Shown here in pieces: positions 12,601-17,536 of a stretch of 26,127 bases of DNA. The translations under genes and the position numbers were made by a program. Position 1 is the stretch's first letter. Each line of letters begins with the position of its first letter. The stretch is from Actinomycetes bacterium (GTDB lineage: Bacteria > Actinomycetota > Actinomycetes > Mycobacteriales > Mycobacteriaceae), in NCBI GenBank assembly GCA_023461275.1, contig JAEYMI010000091.1:1-26127 (forward strand), in the 5' to 3' direction. The notes under the pieces are model-generated. The model saw only the letters and a list, made by a program, of their open reading frames with translations. It was not told the origin of the DNA and did not search any database.

Positions 12601-15600
12601 CGCGGGTGGCCGCGGAGACGGCCACCACGCCGTTCATGGTGCTGCACGCGGCGCTGGCCGTCCTGCTGGCGCGGGTCTCGGGAACCGACGACATCGCCAT
12701 CGCGACACCGGTTGCGGGCCGCGCACAAGCCGAGCTCGAGCCGTTGATCGGTATGTTCGTCAACACGCTGATCCTGCGCACCGAGGTGGGTGCCGCCCAG
12801 TCGTTCGACGAGCTGCTCGCGCAGGTGCGTGAGCGCGACGTCGCGGCCTTCGCACACTCCGACGCCCCCTTTGAAGCCGTCGTCGACGCCCTGAATCCGG
12901 CGCGCTCGGAAGCATTCTCGCCATTGGCGCAGGTGATGCTCTCGGTGGATCAGGCGGCCGCCGGACTCGCGGCCACCGGGCTGAACGTGGACGCAGACAT
13001 GCTGCACATCTCCTCGATCACCCCGCCGGAGATCCCGGCCCAGCTCGATCTCACCGTCACCGTCGGCATCGGCGACGCCGGTACGTCGTGGAGCGGCTCG
13101 CTGGTCTACGCGACCGATCTCTTCGACGAATCGACGGCGCATGACCTGGCCGACGCCTTCATCACGGTGCTCGATGAGCTGACCCGCCACCGTGGCCGTG
13201 CGGTCGGCGACACCGTGCCCACCACGAATGCCGATGCGGCGCAGGTCGCATCGTGGTCGGTGGGCGCGCCGGCAGCCGTCGACCCGGAGCTTCTACCCGA
13301 TGCGGTGGCGCGTCAGATCCGTGAGACACCGGATGCGATCGCGCTGGTGGCCGGCGACCGGCGACTGACCTACCGTGACTTCGGTGCCCACGTCGACGAC
13401 CTCGCGCGACGTCTGCGCGCGGACGGTGTGGGTACGGAATCTGCTGTCGCGGTGTGTATCCCACGGTCCATCGACATGCTGGTGGCCGTGCATGCGGTGC
13501 TGGCCGCGGGCGCGCAGTATGTCCCGGTCGACGTGGATGCGCCGGAGGACCGAGTACGCGCGATGTTCTCCGCCGCCGGCGTCTACGTCATGTTGTGCGG
13601 AATCACCAGCGACGGAGCCGCCGCGCGAGTGGTCGCCGACGACCTCGACGTCCGGGTACGCGTCGTCGACACCCAGTCCGGAGCTATCGGCGAACCGAAT
13701 CCGTTGCTCGCCAGAGCGTCGCGCATGCCACTGCGCCGCTCGGACGCCGCCTACACGCTGTTCACGTCCGGCTCCACCGGTGTGCCCAAGGGCGTTACCG
13801 TTTCCCATGACGCGATCGCGCACCGGATCGACTGGATGGGTGTGCAGCGACCGATCGCCGTGGGCGACGTGGTGCTGCAGAAGACGCCGTACACCTTCGA
13901 CGTTTCGGTGTGGGAACTGTTCTGGCCGTTGATGTCCGGGGCCACCCTCGTGCTGGCCGAGCACAACCGGCACGGCGACCCCGACCATCTCGCAACGATC
14001 ATCGAGCGCGAACGCGTCACCGTGATGCACTTCGTGCCGTCGATGCTGTCGGCTTTCGTCGACGTCGTCGGTGCCGCGGGACTGTCGACGATGACCTCGC
14101 TGCGTACCGTCTACACCTCCGGTGAGGCACTCGGCGCCGAGACCGCGCGGGCCTTGCTCGACGGCGTGCCGGACGCGGATCTGGTGAACCTGTACGGCCC
14201 CACCGAGGCCGCCGTCGACGTCACCGGCGTCGATGTGCCCCGCGACGTCGCGACGGTGACCATCGGCCGGCCGGTGCCGGGCACCACCACCTACGTCCTA
14301 GACGACCGGCTGCATCCGGTCGGTACCGGGGTGCCCGGTGAGCTCTATCTCGGAGGTGTGCAGATCGCCCGCGGTTATGCGGGTCAGCCTGGTCTCACCG
14401 CCGAACGCTTCGTCGCCGACCCGTTCGGACCGGCCGGTTCGCGGCTCTACCGCACCGGCGACCGCGTCCGGTGGAACCGTGCCGGGGAGCTGGAATACCT
14501 GGGCCGCAATGACTTCCAGGTGAAGCTGCGGGGTCAGCGGATCGAGCTCGGCGAGATCGAGGCGGTACTGGCCGCCGCGCCGGGAGCGCTGCATGCGGCG
14601 GTCGTCGTCGACCATGCCGCCGCGGGGGACCGGCTGGTGGCCTACCTCGCCCCGTCGACAGTTGATCGCGACGCCGTCGACGACCTGGTGGCCCGGGAAC
14701 TGCCCGCGTACATGCGGCCGGCTGCCTATATGTGGCTCGACGAGATGCCGCTCAGCAGTGCCGGCAAGGTCGATCGTCGGGCGCTACCGCGGCCCACGCA
14801 GACCGACTCCGACGCCGGCCGGTTCGAAGCACCACGCGACGACGTCGAACGCGCCATCGCCGAGGTCTTCGCCGACGTCCTCGAACTCGACACGATCAGC
14901 GTGACCGACTCGTTCTTCGACGCCGGCGGCAACTCGCTGGCCGCCGCACGAGTGGTCGCTCGACTACGGGAACGCCACGACCTCGCCGTCGAACTGCCGT
15001 GGATGTTCGACCAACCCACCGTCCGTGGGTTGGCCACGCGGCTCGCCCAGGATCCCGGAGCGACGGGATCGCTCGACGAAGTGCTGATCGCGCTACGGCC
15101 CCAGGGTTCACGCGAGCCGCTGTTCTGTGTGCATCCGGCCGGCGGCCTGGCCTGGTTCTACGGCGGGTTGGCGCCCTACCTCGAGGATCGGCCGATCTAC
15201 GGTCTCCAGGATCCGCACGTGGTTCGCGACGAACCGGTCGTCGACGATGTCGACGCGTTGGCACAGCGCTATGTCGCTGAGATCCGACGAGTGCAACCGC
15301 AGGGTCCTTACCATCTGCTCGGCTGGTCGGTGGGTGGAGCGATTGCGCACGCGGTGGCCGCGCTGCTGGAAGCCGACGGTGACGTGGTCGCCTACCTCGG
15401 CATCATGGATGCTCCGCCCGGGGAGGCCGGCTCACCCGCCGCCGTCGAACCCACCGGCGTCGAATCCGCGCCCGCGCCCGAGCGGACCGAGGCCGACGTG
15501 GTGGCGGACCTGCTCGGCGGGTGGCGGGCGCTGTTCGACCTCGGCGACGACATCGAGGCGAGCACGTCGGCGGAGCTGACCGAGGTCATCCGGACGCAGA

Positions 15601-15896
15601 TCGCGGCGCTCGGATTGGTCCCCGATGAGCAGATCGATCGGATCATGGACAGCTTCGATGCGTCGGCCCGGATGCTGGCCGACTACCGGCCATCGGTGGT
15701 GTCCGTCGACATCGACCTGTTCACCGCCACCGCCGACAAGGACGATCCGGAACAGTTGGCGCGGTCCTGGGCCGACTACACCGCGGGGTCGGTGCGCAAC
15801 ACCGCAGTGGACACCCACCACCTCGGGATGGCCGATGCCGCGGCACTGGCCGTCGTCGGGCCGCGGGTGCAGGCACGGCTCTCACCTCGGGCCTGA
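3..15896 (+). CDS. Non-ribosomal peptide synthetase, C-terminal part (4 complete modules plus the end of another, with TE); 5' end outside window
   Basis: This is a giant assembly-line enzyme that activates amino acids as adenylates, tethers them to carrier-protein phosphopantetheine arms and condenses them in order. The reading frame is open from the first bases, where residues ARLYRTGD (the A8 motif of an A domain) are already under way, so the true start lies upstream. Residues here are numbered from the TTG at base 9; the stop is TGA at 15894-15896. The order is A(partial)-PCP, C-A-PCP, C-A-PCP-E, C-A-PCP, C-A-PCP-TE. Carrier serines are S162, S1250, S2332, S3899 and S4976. All condensation and epimerisation HHxxxD motifs and all A10 lysines in view are intact, so the protein looks functional. 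The terminal thioesterase shows this is the last protein of the line. The mbtH gene 71 nt downstream probably shares its transcript. The product is unknown; a siderophore or lipopeptide is possible. Confidence 0.97.
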   Translation, partial: ARLYRTGDVVRWGVGGELEYVGRSDFQVKLRGQRIELGEIEDVILSAPGVVHASAAVVDSPAGQHLVAYVAPETVDLEMIENQVAKRLPDYMRPTTWVPLAAMPLNSAGKVSRRDLPAPEFGPTGEFEPPRGVAETMIAAIFAELLGADEVGVTDSFFSLGGNSLSATRLAARAAEVLGVAVSVRDVFEAPTVRGLVALSGDRGTGLPPIEAAQPRPQRIPLTFAQQRMWFINRLDPSSSAYNMPIGLRLRGTLDVAALQRAMVDVVTRHEVLRTTFPSVGGVPEQVIGTADGVELTLDWQVVEERAAVEDAVRRGFDLTAEQPIRARLWRISDDEAIIVVVLHHIAADGESLRPLAHDLLTAYGARRRDLAPEWAPLGVQVADVALWQHRVLGSAEVADSVVGRQLDYWATQLAGLPDVVALPTDRPRPVVASARGARVEFTVPAEVAAAVAELARTHGMSEFMVAHAALAVLLARLGTTDDVAIGTPIAGRGQSALDPLIGMFVNTLVLRTPVDSAMTFAELLDDVRSVDLAALDNADVPFESVVERVNPTRSQSFAPLSQVWLTFDPSSVAELASESLTTEAFEGLSVQALEPFEISAKVDLVFGISPGGGTETGVDAGWFGSVIYATDLFDEASVRLLAERYVALLSALVHRPGGVVGDVDLTLPSDPVLTSEPAIALRDSASAEAVAHRSLTDLFGAASATATSRIAVRDAGGHALTYGELDAASSAVAAGLTEHGVAPGDIVGVATTRSVDLIVAILGVLKCGATYLPLDTTNPAQRLAYIVDDSAASVIIADPTSIIEMPAEVTGTATVLDVTGLRASAADVPNVSIDPRMPAYVIYTSGSTGKPKGVKVTHGDVLALLAAAGEDFEFRADDVWTMFHSYAFDFSVWELWGPLSTGAQLVIVDRETTRDPDAFVTLLAEHRVSVLNQTPSAFYQLIDARLRSGVDSGDRTDLALRYVIFGGEALSFEQVRRWYEAWPHDPARLVNMYGITETTVHVTFRPLSPELVADGEASLIGRPLSSLGLHLLDSRLHPVLPGVVGELYVTGTQLAQGYLGRGELTAGRFVANPFGTTDTADTRMYRTGDLARRVRATDGSWDIEYLGRGDAQVQLRGFRIEFGEVESGLLAADGVTAAAADIRELPGRGEQLIGYVVGETADTQAIRAAAARSVPAYMVPDVVVIVDTLPLTANGKLDRTALATPDVDGVGGDVVAPADADEATIAEIVADVLGVEQVSVVESFFDIGGNSLSATRVIARIVDALDVDMTVRDIFDAPSVRDLAALAAARAPRQTRAIVPITPRPQRLPLSTAQLRMWFINQFDTASAAYNIPLALRLRGGVDIDGLAAAVGDVIDRHEVLRTIYPADDAGTRQDAGPRQVILDPARAREILQWNTVETVADLTAIATAGFDVAVDLPIRGAVRAADDGTVEIVAVAHHIAFDGESVPVFVRDLLSAYASRLSGAEPTFAPLPVQYVDYAIWQREVLGSAADPASPIAAQLAYWRAQLADLPVVTNLPMDRPRPAVVDTTGAVVATEVDDAVAQRVEEFARTHGVTTFMVSHAALAAVIARYAATTDVVIGVPIAGRDDIALRDLVGMFVNTLVLRTAVDPSRTVTQFVADIRTVDVDGFAHAAVQFDDLVEELAPQRSTSHEPLVQIAFTHSSAGAGEDTAAGLASAGVDAEALDVASPVAKFDLTVSVTDRGVRSPMRAEFVYATALFDETTIEDLMAAWADTLADMVTHPDRPVGDIAIADRSTSGPARGALQVSRNSTGVAGVAADGGVTQPCTLVDLLAARTLDPARSAIISGDAEIDYAAFEARTNRVARALIAAGVRVGDVVAIGLERSVDSVIAVFGVAKAGAAWVPIDPAYPEDRIDFMLTDSGARQGITNAATRDRLGDSGCEWFDIADLVGADQPESGIEQSERDRMVSLDDLAYLVYTSGSTGRPKAVGVTHRGIANLVAALAEISGTGAQRPDARVLHVASPSFDASVLEMLWSIGLGHTVVIAGVGEYAGDELGRVIEQGRVTDTLITPTVLATVDPVSGESLRNLVTGGEACPPELVARWATPSGTETPARRMFNFYGPSEVTVWSMTGRSEIGRPVTIGRPVRGIAAYVLDSRLHPVPAGVVGELYLGTDVALARGYLGRSGLTATSFVPDPFSDTPGARMYATGDLVRVTGAGEVAFAGRADHQVKINGQRVELGEIEAVLTDDPSVASAVVLGVADDTGRSRLVAYLVAEPGASIHAANVLAAAAERLAGHMVPQHVVVLDALPVTPGGKLDRGALPVPQATAVIDDHVDPSTATEETLAAIVAGVLGRDRVSVTESFFALGGDSIMSIQLASAAKAAGLTLSPREIFENKTVRAMAQVVGGTRTQLAPLAELPGGAVGEMPLPPIVAWMIGAAEQPADFADFNQALVLTAPPELGVDDLAGMLDALVAAHPMLGASLVETAAGWALTAGARRITSASVTAIASAHPAGSAEFADDVANTHAHDARRLDPAAGQLIRAGIVTASDGIGRVVLTIHHLAVDAVSWPIIVEDLLTAWAHIEAGQPITLRSEDTSARTWFAAVSELNADADDARIAFWRSRTIPTPLTRDDTAITAVTRFRDTESVVHHLDTSVTDAILTAVPEAFGAGVSDVLLAALSRAVRGWQTDRGITDSGPVNVLSEGHGRYEDVPAQGSDPRRADLSRTVGWFTSVAPLALDPATDMIHAVKAAKEERLGQPDHGLGFGSLGFRSGGAGGAGLPLPTIAFNYLGNRGAGGDADATSTETSTATSTGAQLESAALLPAPDAPFLPPVIDGDLAAMTPLTINAGTVVGPQGRRLSVDFRYGPDVLDADDIADIAARWGTELAAIAEFVADGGTPGPSPSDVPGSGVSQHDLDILAEQYPGASVWPLTPLQRGLMFQTELTGAADVDVYVTQAVIHLGGDVDLTRLHRATVDLVGHHRVLRSGFVRTPSGAAVAVIPDDVDIDWRTVTLSDTSDATADIAAIAAADKVTPFDLAHPPLLRVIAVTHDGDIGDGDISDGGTSVILTSHHLLFDGWSAPLVLADLLALYATGATYTATVTGGATRTDFADHVLALATTDSARGLAAWARVLATLEEPTLVAPGVVPTRDALPRDLTIALDAPLSADIDSAARESGATVATFLQAAWAILLSRMTGNQVVTFGETVSGRPADLDGVETMIGLFINTLPVVVDVDPAEPVADLLRHMQADKIAVLDHQHLGLPDIAAASGAPVVFDTLTVFESYPVDEESVVSAGGAEGITIRGIDTQDATHYPLNLASSRAGDELRLTLKYLPAAFDADTAASLGAALVQIVTDMARRTSSTTAEVSLVPSNGFGDVHCRSDDAVTPATLIELATRVATDDPRPALVSGAIILSRSDFDARTNQVARALIARDIGPGDIVAVGMERSLDSVIAVWGVIKSGAAWVPIDPALPDDRIAFMLADAGARLGLTTIETLTGLDARLGETATTWLAIDDPAVTTAATGSIGDDERRRPVTVDDLAYLIYTSGTTGRPKAVAVPQRGLANLAVALNELTGTLDGGEDTRILHLAAPSFDAGVLEMLWAIPAGHTLVVAPAQDYAGPALERIIERDNVTDMFATPSVLATLDPRVGAGLRSLAVGGETCPPELAHRWLPTVGRMLNLYGPTETSVVAAGKVLAPDETITIGATIRGIDGYVLDARLRPLPQGMVGELYLASPVAMAHGYLGRIGLTATRFVADPFHAGRRMYATGDLARITASGDIEYRGRADHQVKINGQRVELDEITSVLTDVPGVASAVVVGVGTPAVALAGYVVGSADLDPSTDLDPNALRDIISRRLPAHMVPSSIQILDALPLLPSGKLDRRALPDPEVGTTIENHVPASTPDEERVASIVADVLDLDGVAAVGVTDSFFALGANSLSAARLAARIGEATDTDVSVRDIFDAPTVRTLLARIAEHTGDRALAPITVTTPRPELVPLSFAQQRMWFINQLDPAAITYNIPALLRITGELDVDALHAAFLDVVTRHEVLRTTYPAIDGQPFQLVHSASMIPDQFDWAAHLAAVDAEAAITTAMTTGFDVTSDWPLRVRLVSTTPADDAKEFVLAMVVHHIAADGGSVAPLIGDLVRAYTARTAGTEPEFTPLAVQFADVALWQQRELGSPDDPTSVVSGQLDYWTTQLADLPDVLEIPADRPRPRKASHRGRMLDLTIDPEITERVARVAAETATTPFMVLHAALAVLLARVSGTDDIAIATPVAGRAQAELEPLIGMFVNTLILRTEVGAAQSFDELLAQVRERDVAAFAHSDAPFEAVVDALNPARSEAFSPLAQVMLSVDQAAAGLAATGLNVDADMLHISSITPPEIPAQLDLTVTVGIGDAGTSWSGSLVYATDLFDESTAHDLADAFITVLDELTRHRGRAVGDTVPTTNADAAQVASWSVGAPAAVDPELLPDAVARQIRETPDAIALVAGDRRLTYRDFGAHVDDLARRLRADGVGTESAVAVCIPRSIDMLVAVHAVLAAGAQYVPVDVDAPEDRVRAMFSAAGVYVMLCGITSDGAAARVVADDLDVRVRVVDTQSGAIGEPNPLLARASRMPLRRSDAAYTLFTSGSTGVPKGVTVSHDAIAHRIDWMGVQRPIAVGDVVLQKTPYTFDVSVWELFWPLMSGATLVLAEHNRHGDPDHLATIIERERVTVMHFVPSMLSAFVDVVGAAGLSTMTSLRTVYTSGEALGAETARALLDGVPDADLVNLYGPTEAAVDVTGVDVPRDVATVTIGRPVPGTTTYVLDDRLHPVGTGVPGELYLGGVQIARGYAGQPGLTAERFVADPFGPAGSRLYRTGDRVRWNRAGELEYLGRNDFQVKLRGQRIELGEIEAVLAAAPGALHAAVVVDHAAAGDRLVAYLAPSTVDRDAVDDLVARELPAYMRPAAYMWLDEMPLSSAGKVDRRALPRPTQTDSDAGRFEAPRDDVERAIAEVFADVLELDTISVTDSFFDAGGNSLAAARVVARLRERHDLAVELPWMFDQPTVRGLATRLAQDPGATGSLDEVLIALRPQGSREPLFCVHPAGGLAWFYGGLAPYLEDRPIYGLQDPHVVRDEPVVDDVDALAQRYVAEIRRVQPQGPYHLLGWSVGGAIAHAVAALLEADGDVVAYLGIMDAPPGEAGSPAAVEPTGVESAPAPERTEADVVADLLGGWRALFDLGDDIEASTSAELTEVIRTQIAALGLVPDEQIDRIMDSFDASARMLADYRPSVVSVDIDLFTATADKDDPEQLARSWADYTAGSVRNTAVDTHHLGMADAAALAVVGPRVQARLSPRA
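655..3870 (+). other. NRPS module 2: C-A-PCP, predicted L-Thr
   Basis: The C domain starts with PLTFAQQRMWFINRLDP and has the active-site HHIAADG at residues 342-348; both fit an LCL domain. The A domain spans about residues 694-1215, with YTSGSTGKPKG, FDFSVWE, a YGITE motif and K1195 in A10. Aligning by eye to the phenylalanine activator GrsA gives pocket residues D-F-W-N-I-G-M-V-H-K. This is the classic threonine signature. The carrier motif GGNSL has S1250. No epimerase follows, and the next C domain is LCL type, so Thr should remain L. Its hydroxyl is a possible site for macrolactone closure by the thioesterase; that is inference only. Confidence 0.9.
4110..4145 (+). repeat. Two-copy 18-bp in-frame duplication in the module 3 C domain
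   Basis: Codons for DAGTRQ are followed at once by codons for DAGPRQ. The DNA copies have drifted at several positions, so this is an older in-frame duplication. It lies in a loop N-terminal to the HHIAFDG active site. Confidence 0.7.
8298..8333 (+). repeat. Three tandem 12-bp units in the epimerisation domain
   Basis: The unit GNGACATCGACT occurs three times in a row with one variable base. It encodes repeated TST-x units just after the AFNYLGNRG motif. The reading frame is kept, and the copies are nearly identical, which suggests recent slippage in a tolerant loop. Confidence 0.85.
9048..9077 (+). repeat. Two-copy 15-bp in-frame repeat in the module 4 C domain
   Basis: GACGGCGATATC is repeated with a 15-bp period, giving DGDIGDGDIS shortly before the HHLLFDGWS motif. 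The duplication keeps the frame and adds an acidic, glycine-rich loop. Confidence 0.75.
11401..11436 (+). repeat. Two-copy 18-bp in-frame repeat in the module 4 A domain
   Basis: CCGACCTCGACCCGA occurs twice with an 18-bp period, encoding DLDPST then DLDPNA in the C-terminal subdomain of the A domain, ahead of the LPAHMVP motif. Confidence 0.75.
11860..15893 (+). other. NRPS module 5: C-A-PCP-TE, predicted L-Ser and chain release
   Basis: The C domain (PLSFAQQRMWFINQL; HHIAADG starting at residue 4089) looks like LCL. The A domain (about residues 4428-4935, K4920 in A10) reads D-V-W-H-Y-S-L-V-D-K. This differs at one position from the well-known serine code DVWHFSLVDK, so serine is a firm prediction. 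The carrier is GGNSL with S4976. The thioesterase (about residues 5026-5295) has the GWSVGG nucleophile elbow with S5107, an aspartate in LGIMDAPPG, and a candidate catalytic histidine in DTHHLGM. It should release the peptide by hydrolysis or cyclisation; the sequence does not show which. Confidence 0.92.
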
Positions 15897-15910
15897 CAGA
15901 ATGGCCACAT

Positions 15911-15920
15911 AGGCATGCCT
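15911..15920. promoter_or_regulatory. 10-bp perfect palindrome between the NRPS and mbtH genes
   Basis: AGGCATGCCT is a perfect palindrome followed by TAG, in the 71-nt gap before mbtH. Its AGG/CCT ends recall parts of DtxR/IdeR iron boxes, but the spacing is shorter than the 19-bp iron box, so the resemblance is weak. Function is unproven. Confidence 0.3.
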
Positions 15921-15967
15921 TAGACGGCAGCAGAAATCAGCAACACCCAAACGATGAGGAGTGATCG

Positions 15968-16225
15968 ATGACGAACCCCTTCGACGACGAAAACGGGCGT
16001 TTCTTTGTGCTGGTGAACGACGAGAACCAGCACTCGCTGTGGCCCACCTTCGCCGACATCCCGGCCGGCTGGACCAAGGTGTTCGGTGAGGACAGCCGCG
16101 CCGCGTGCCTGGAGTACGTCGAGAAGAACTGGACCGATCTGCGGCCCAAGAGCCTCATCGACGCGATGGAAGCCGATAAGGCCGCCGAGGCGGGCGCAGA
16201 TGTCGGGAGCTCAACCGCCGAATGA
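15968..16225 (+). CDS. MbtH-like protein (NRPS adenylation-domain partner)
   Basis: This small cytoplasmic protein (85 aa) binds A domains of NRPSs and is often needed for their folding or activity. The family signature is complete: NPFDD near the N-terminus, FFVLVN, QHSLWP at residues 21-26, IPAGW, CLEYVEKNW and TDLRPKSL. Length matches the family except for a short acidic, alanine-rich tail. The ATG is chosen because GAGGAG lies 6 nt upstream. The gene follows the NRPS stop by 71 nt on the same strand, with no clear terminator between, so the two are probably co-transcribed and this protein probably serves the A domains upstream. Confidence 0.96.
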   Translation: MTNPFDDENGRFFVLVNDENQHSLWPTFADIPAGWTKVFGEDSRAACLEYVEKNWTDLRPKSLIDAMEADKAAEAGADVGSSTAE

Positions 16226-16253
16226 CGTCGCGGTGACGTGTCGCCCCGGTAAC

Positions 16254-16268
16254 GCTTGAACATCAAGC
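16254..16268. other. Short hairpin downstream of mbtH
   Basis: GCTTGA-ACA-TCAAGC forms a 6-bp stem with a 3-nt loop, 28 nt after the mbtH stop. No T-run follows, so termination is uncertain. It is the first of several inverted repeats in the 218-nt spacer 16226-16443, which is visibly more AT-rich than the surrounding genes. Confidence 0.35.
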
Positions 16269-16287
16269 TCACTCGTCACTTTCATCA

Positions 16288-16317
16288 CACACTTCCCATA
16301 CGTAACATCAAAGTGTG
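16288..16317. repeat. Inverted repeat CACACTT / AAGTGTG in the spacer
   Basis: Seven-base perfect arms at 16288-16294 and 16311-16317 are separated by 16 bases. It is part of the structured spacer before the small orphan gene at 16444. It could be an operator or an RNA stem; the sequence alone does not say which. Confidence 0.4.
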
Positions 16318-16336
16318 AGTACATTCCATTGAATTT

Positions 16337-16352
16337 TGTGGGATTGGCCACA
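16337..16352. promoter_or_regulatory. CRP-like dyad upstream of the orphan gene
   Basis: TGTGG-N6-CCACA is a 16-bp dyad containing GTG-N8-CAC, the core of mycobacterial CRP-family sites (TGTGA-N6-TCACA). It lies about 90 nt upstream of the orphan gene at 16444. The outer bases deviate from consensus, so this is only a candidate. Confidence 0.35.
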
Positions 16353-16372
16353 GATATGGTGCTTCTGTATCG

Positions 16373-16395
16373 CTGTGACGCATTCGGAGTCACAG
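16373..16395. promoter_or_regulatory. Perfect 7-bp inverted repeat CTGTGAC-N9-GTCACAG
   Basis: The arms are perfect and centred about 60 nt upstream of the ATG at 16444, a usual place for an operator. The arms resemble CRP half-sites, but the spacing (TGTGA-N11-TCACA) is 5 bp longer than a CRP site. A different dimeric regulator or an RNA hairpin is more likely. Confidence 0.4.
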
Positions 16396-16443
16396 TGTAT
16401 GAATACAAATGCAGCCGGCGCCTGTCTGTATTGGGAGGTAGAG

Positions 16444-16809
16444 ATGACGCCGACGAAATCAGCAACGCTCGGGGGCGATGACATGATGATCGACGCAGTA
16501 CGGGATCACATTCGGCAATCCGCTGAAGCCACTCCGCAATTGGTGGCGCTTCGTTTTTCCGGCTCACCGATCACATTTGGCGATCTCGACTCGACGATTT
16601 CTGGGTACGAATCGACGCTGGCCGGACATTCCCTCTCGCAGCGGTCGGCATTCTTCGCCGCGCTGATGAATCTGATTCCGGCACTGTCGGCGATCGACAA
16701 TCACACGGAATTGATGCGAGTGGTCAACGAGATCGTGGCGTGGCTGGCCCGCGACGTCGACATCGATACCACTGCCCGGACCGGCGTTCACCTGCGCGCC
16801 GTCGGCTGA
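16444..16809 (+). CDS. Small orphan protein resembling the N-terminus of an adenylation domain
   Basis: The protein is 121 aa. The ATG is chosen because GGGAGG lies 5 nt upstream; in-frame starts further upstream run through the structured spacer and lack such a site. Residues around 13-58 (AVRDHIRQSAEATPQLVALRF, then ITFGDLD) look like the opening of an AMP-binding domain, where NRPS A domains have TPDAIALVAGDRRLTYRDF. The similarity then fades. There is no YTSGSTG loop and no later core motif, so it cannot be an adenylating enzyme. The C-terminal half (FFAALMNLIPALSAIDN, then LMRVVNEIVAWLARDV) looks helical and is unrecognised. It may be a decayed A domain kept as a small gene, or an accessory protein mimicking that surface. 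It has its own spacer after mbtH. No function is assigned. Confidence 0.6.
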   Translation: MTPTKSATLGGDDMMIDAVRDHIRQSAEATPQLVALRFSGSPITFGDLDSTISGYESTLAGHSLSQRSAFFAALMNLIPALSAIDNHTELMRVVNEIVAWLARDVDIDTTARTGVHLRAVG

Positions 16810-16887
16810 CCTCGGTTACCTCGCTACTTCGACTTGGCGGCTCGGGGCACCCGCCCAGCAAATCGGGTACTTGACCGGCGTCACTGA

Positions 16888-17358
16888 TCAGAGCAGCGCG
16901 AGCAGACCCATCGTGAGCAGCAGGAACGGTGCACCGATGATCACGCTGCCGGTTCCGACGATGATCCCGGTGACCGCACGCCCGGAGCCTCGATAGGCCT
17001 GCGGATTCCGGCTGACCTGTCGTACCCCCGCGATACCGAGCCCGATTGCGGCGAAGCCGGGGATGGCGCCCAGCCCGAAAAGCAGTAGTAACGGCACCGA
17101 CATCAGTGCCAGCACCAGGGCGGCCGTGCTCATGCCCGATGATCGCTGCGGGGCGATGAACGGGCCCATCGCAGAAGCTGTTTCCATCGTGGGCGGGGCG
17201 AGGTACGCGGTCGGGATCGGTTCGCTGATCGGACCGATATAGTCGCCGACCTCGGGGATAGGCGCGAGGTCGACCAATTCGTTGGTCGTCGGCCAGCGTC
17301 GATGCTGTGCGGTGACCGGTGCCGGGATCGGCTGGGTCGACTCTTCTACCGTGCGCAT
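16888..17358 (-). CDS. DUF4190-type small membrane protein
   Basis: The protein is 156 aa. A proline-rich cytoplasmic N-terminus of about 75 residues is followed by hydrophobic segments at about residues 77-112 and 129-155. Between them is a short basic loop (RQVSRNPQAYRGSGRA). That layout and the GIAGVRQ/GRAVTGIIVG motifs are typical of DUF4190 proteins, which are common in actinobacteria and have no settled function. The ATG at 17358 is chosen because AAGGAG lies 7 nt upstream; the open frame extends to 17451 without such support. A -10-like TAAACT occurs at 17414-17409 on this strand. It is downstream of, and separately arranged from, the lipoprotein gene, with a hairpin between. It converges with the orphan gene, leaving 78 nt. 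Confidence 0.75.
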   Translation of the reverse strand: MRTVEESTQPIPAPVTAQHRRWPTTNELVDLAPIPEVGDYIGPISEPIPTAYLAPPTMETASAMGPFIAPQRSSGMSTAALVLALMSVPLLLLFGLGAIPGFAAIGLGIAGVRQVSRNPQAYRGSGRAVTGIIVGTGSVIIGAPFLLLTMGLLALL

Positions 17359-17461
17359 CGGTGCTCCTTCGCCGGTCGCCACGGGCGTGGCGCGGGGTCT
17401 TTTCGACGAGTTTACCGACAGTGGGTCGTGCATTCCCGGCCTCGAAATCAACCAGATGACA

Positions 17462-17496
17462 ATCGCCGCACCGGAACGTTTATCCGGTGCGGCGAT
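17462..17496 (-). terminator. Strong 14-bp hairpin after the lipoprotein gene
   Basis: Perfect arms ATCGCCGCACCGGA and TCCGGTGCGGCGAT enclose a 7-nt loop. The hairpin starts about 40 nt past the lipoprotein stop on the minus strand and before the DUF4190 gene. A proper T-run is lacking, as is usual in high-GC actinobacteria. The rest of the 178-nt gap (17359-17536) holds no other clear element apart from the possible -10 noted for the next gene. Confidence 0.75.
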
Positions 17497-17536
17497 CGTG
17501 TCGAACGAAGCGGACCTGTCAGTCCGTCAGGTGGCC

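Noticed and set aside
16373..16395. CRP site reading of CTGTGAC-N9-GTCACAG
   Set aside because: The TGTGA and TCACA halves are 11 bp apart instead of 6, so CRP would not fit; kept only as an unassigned dyad.
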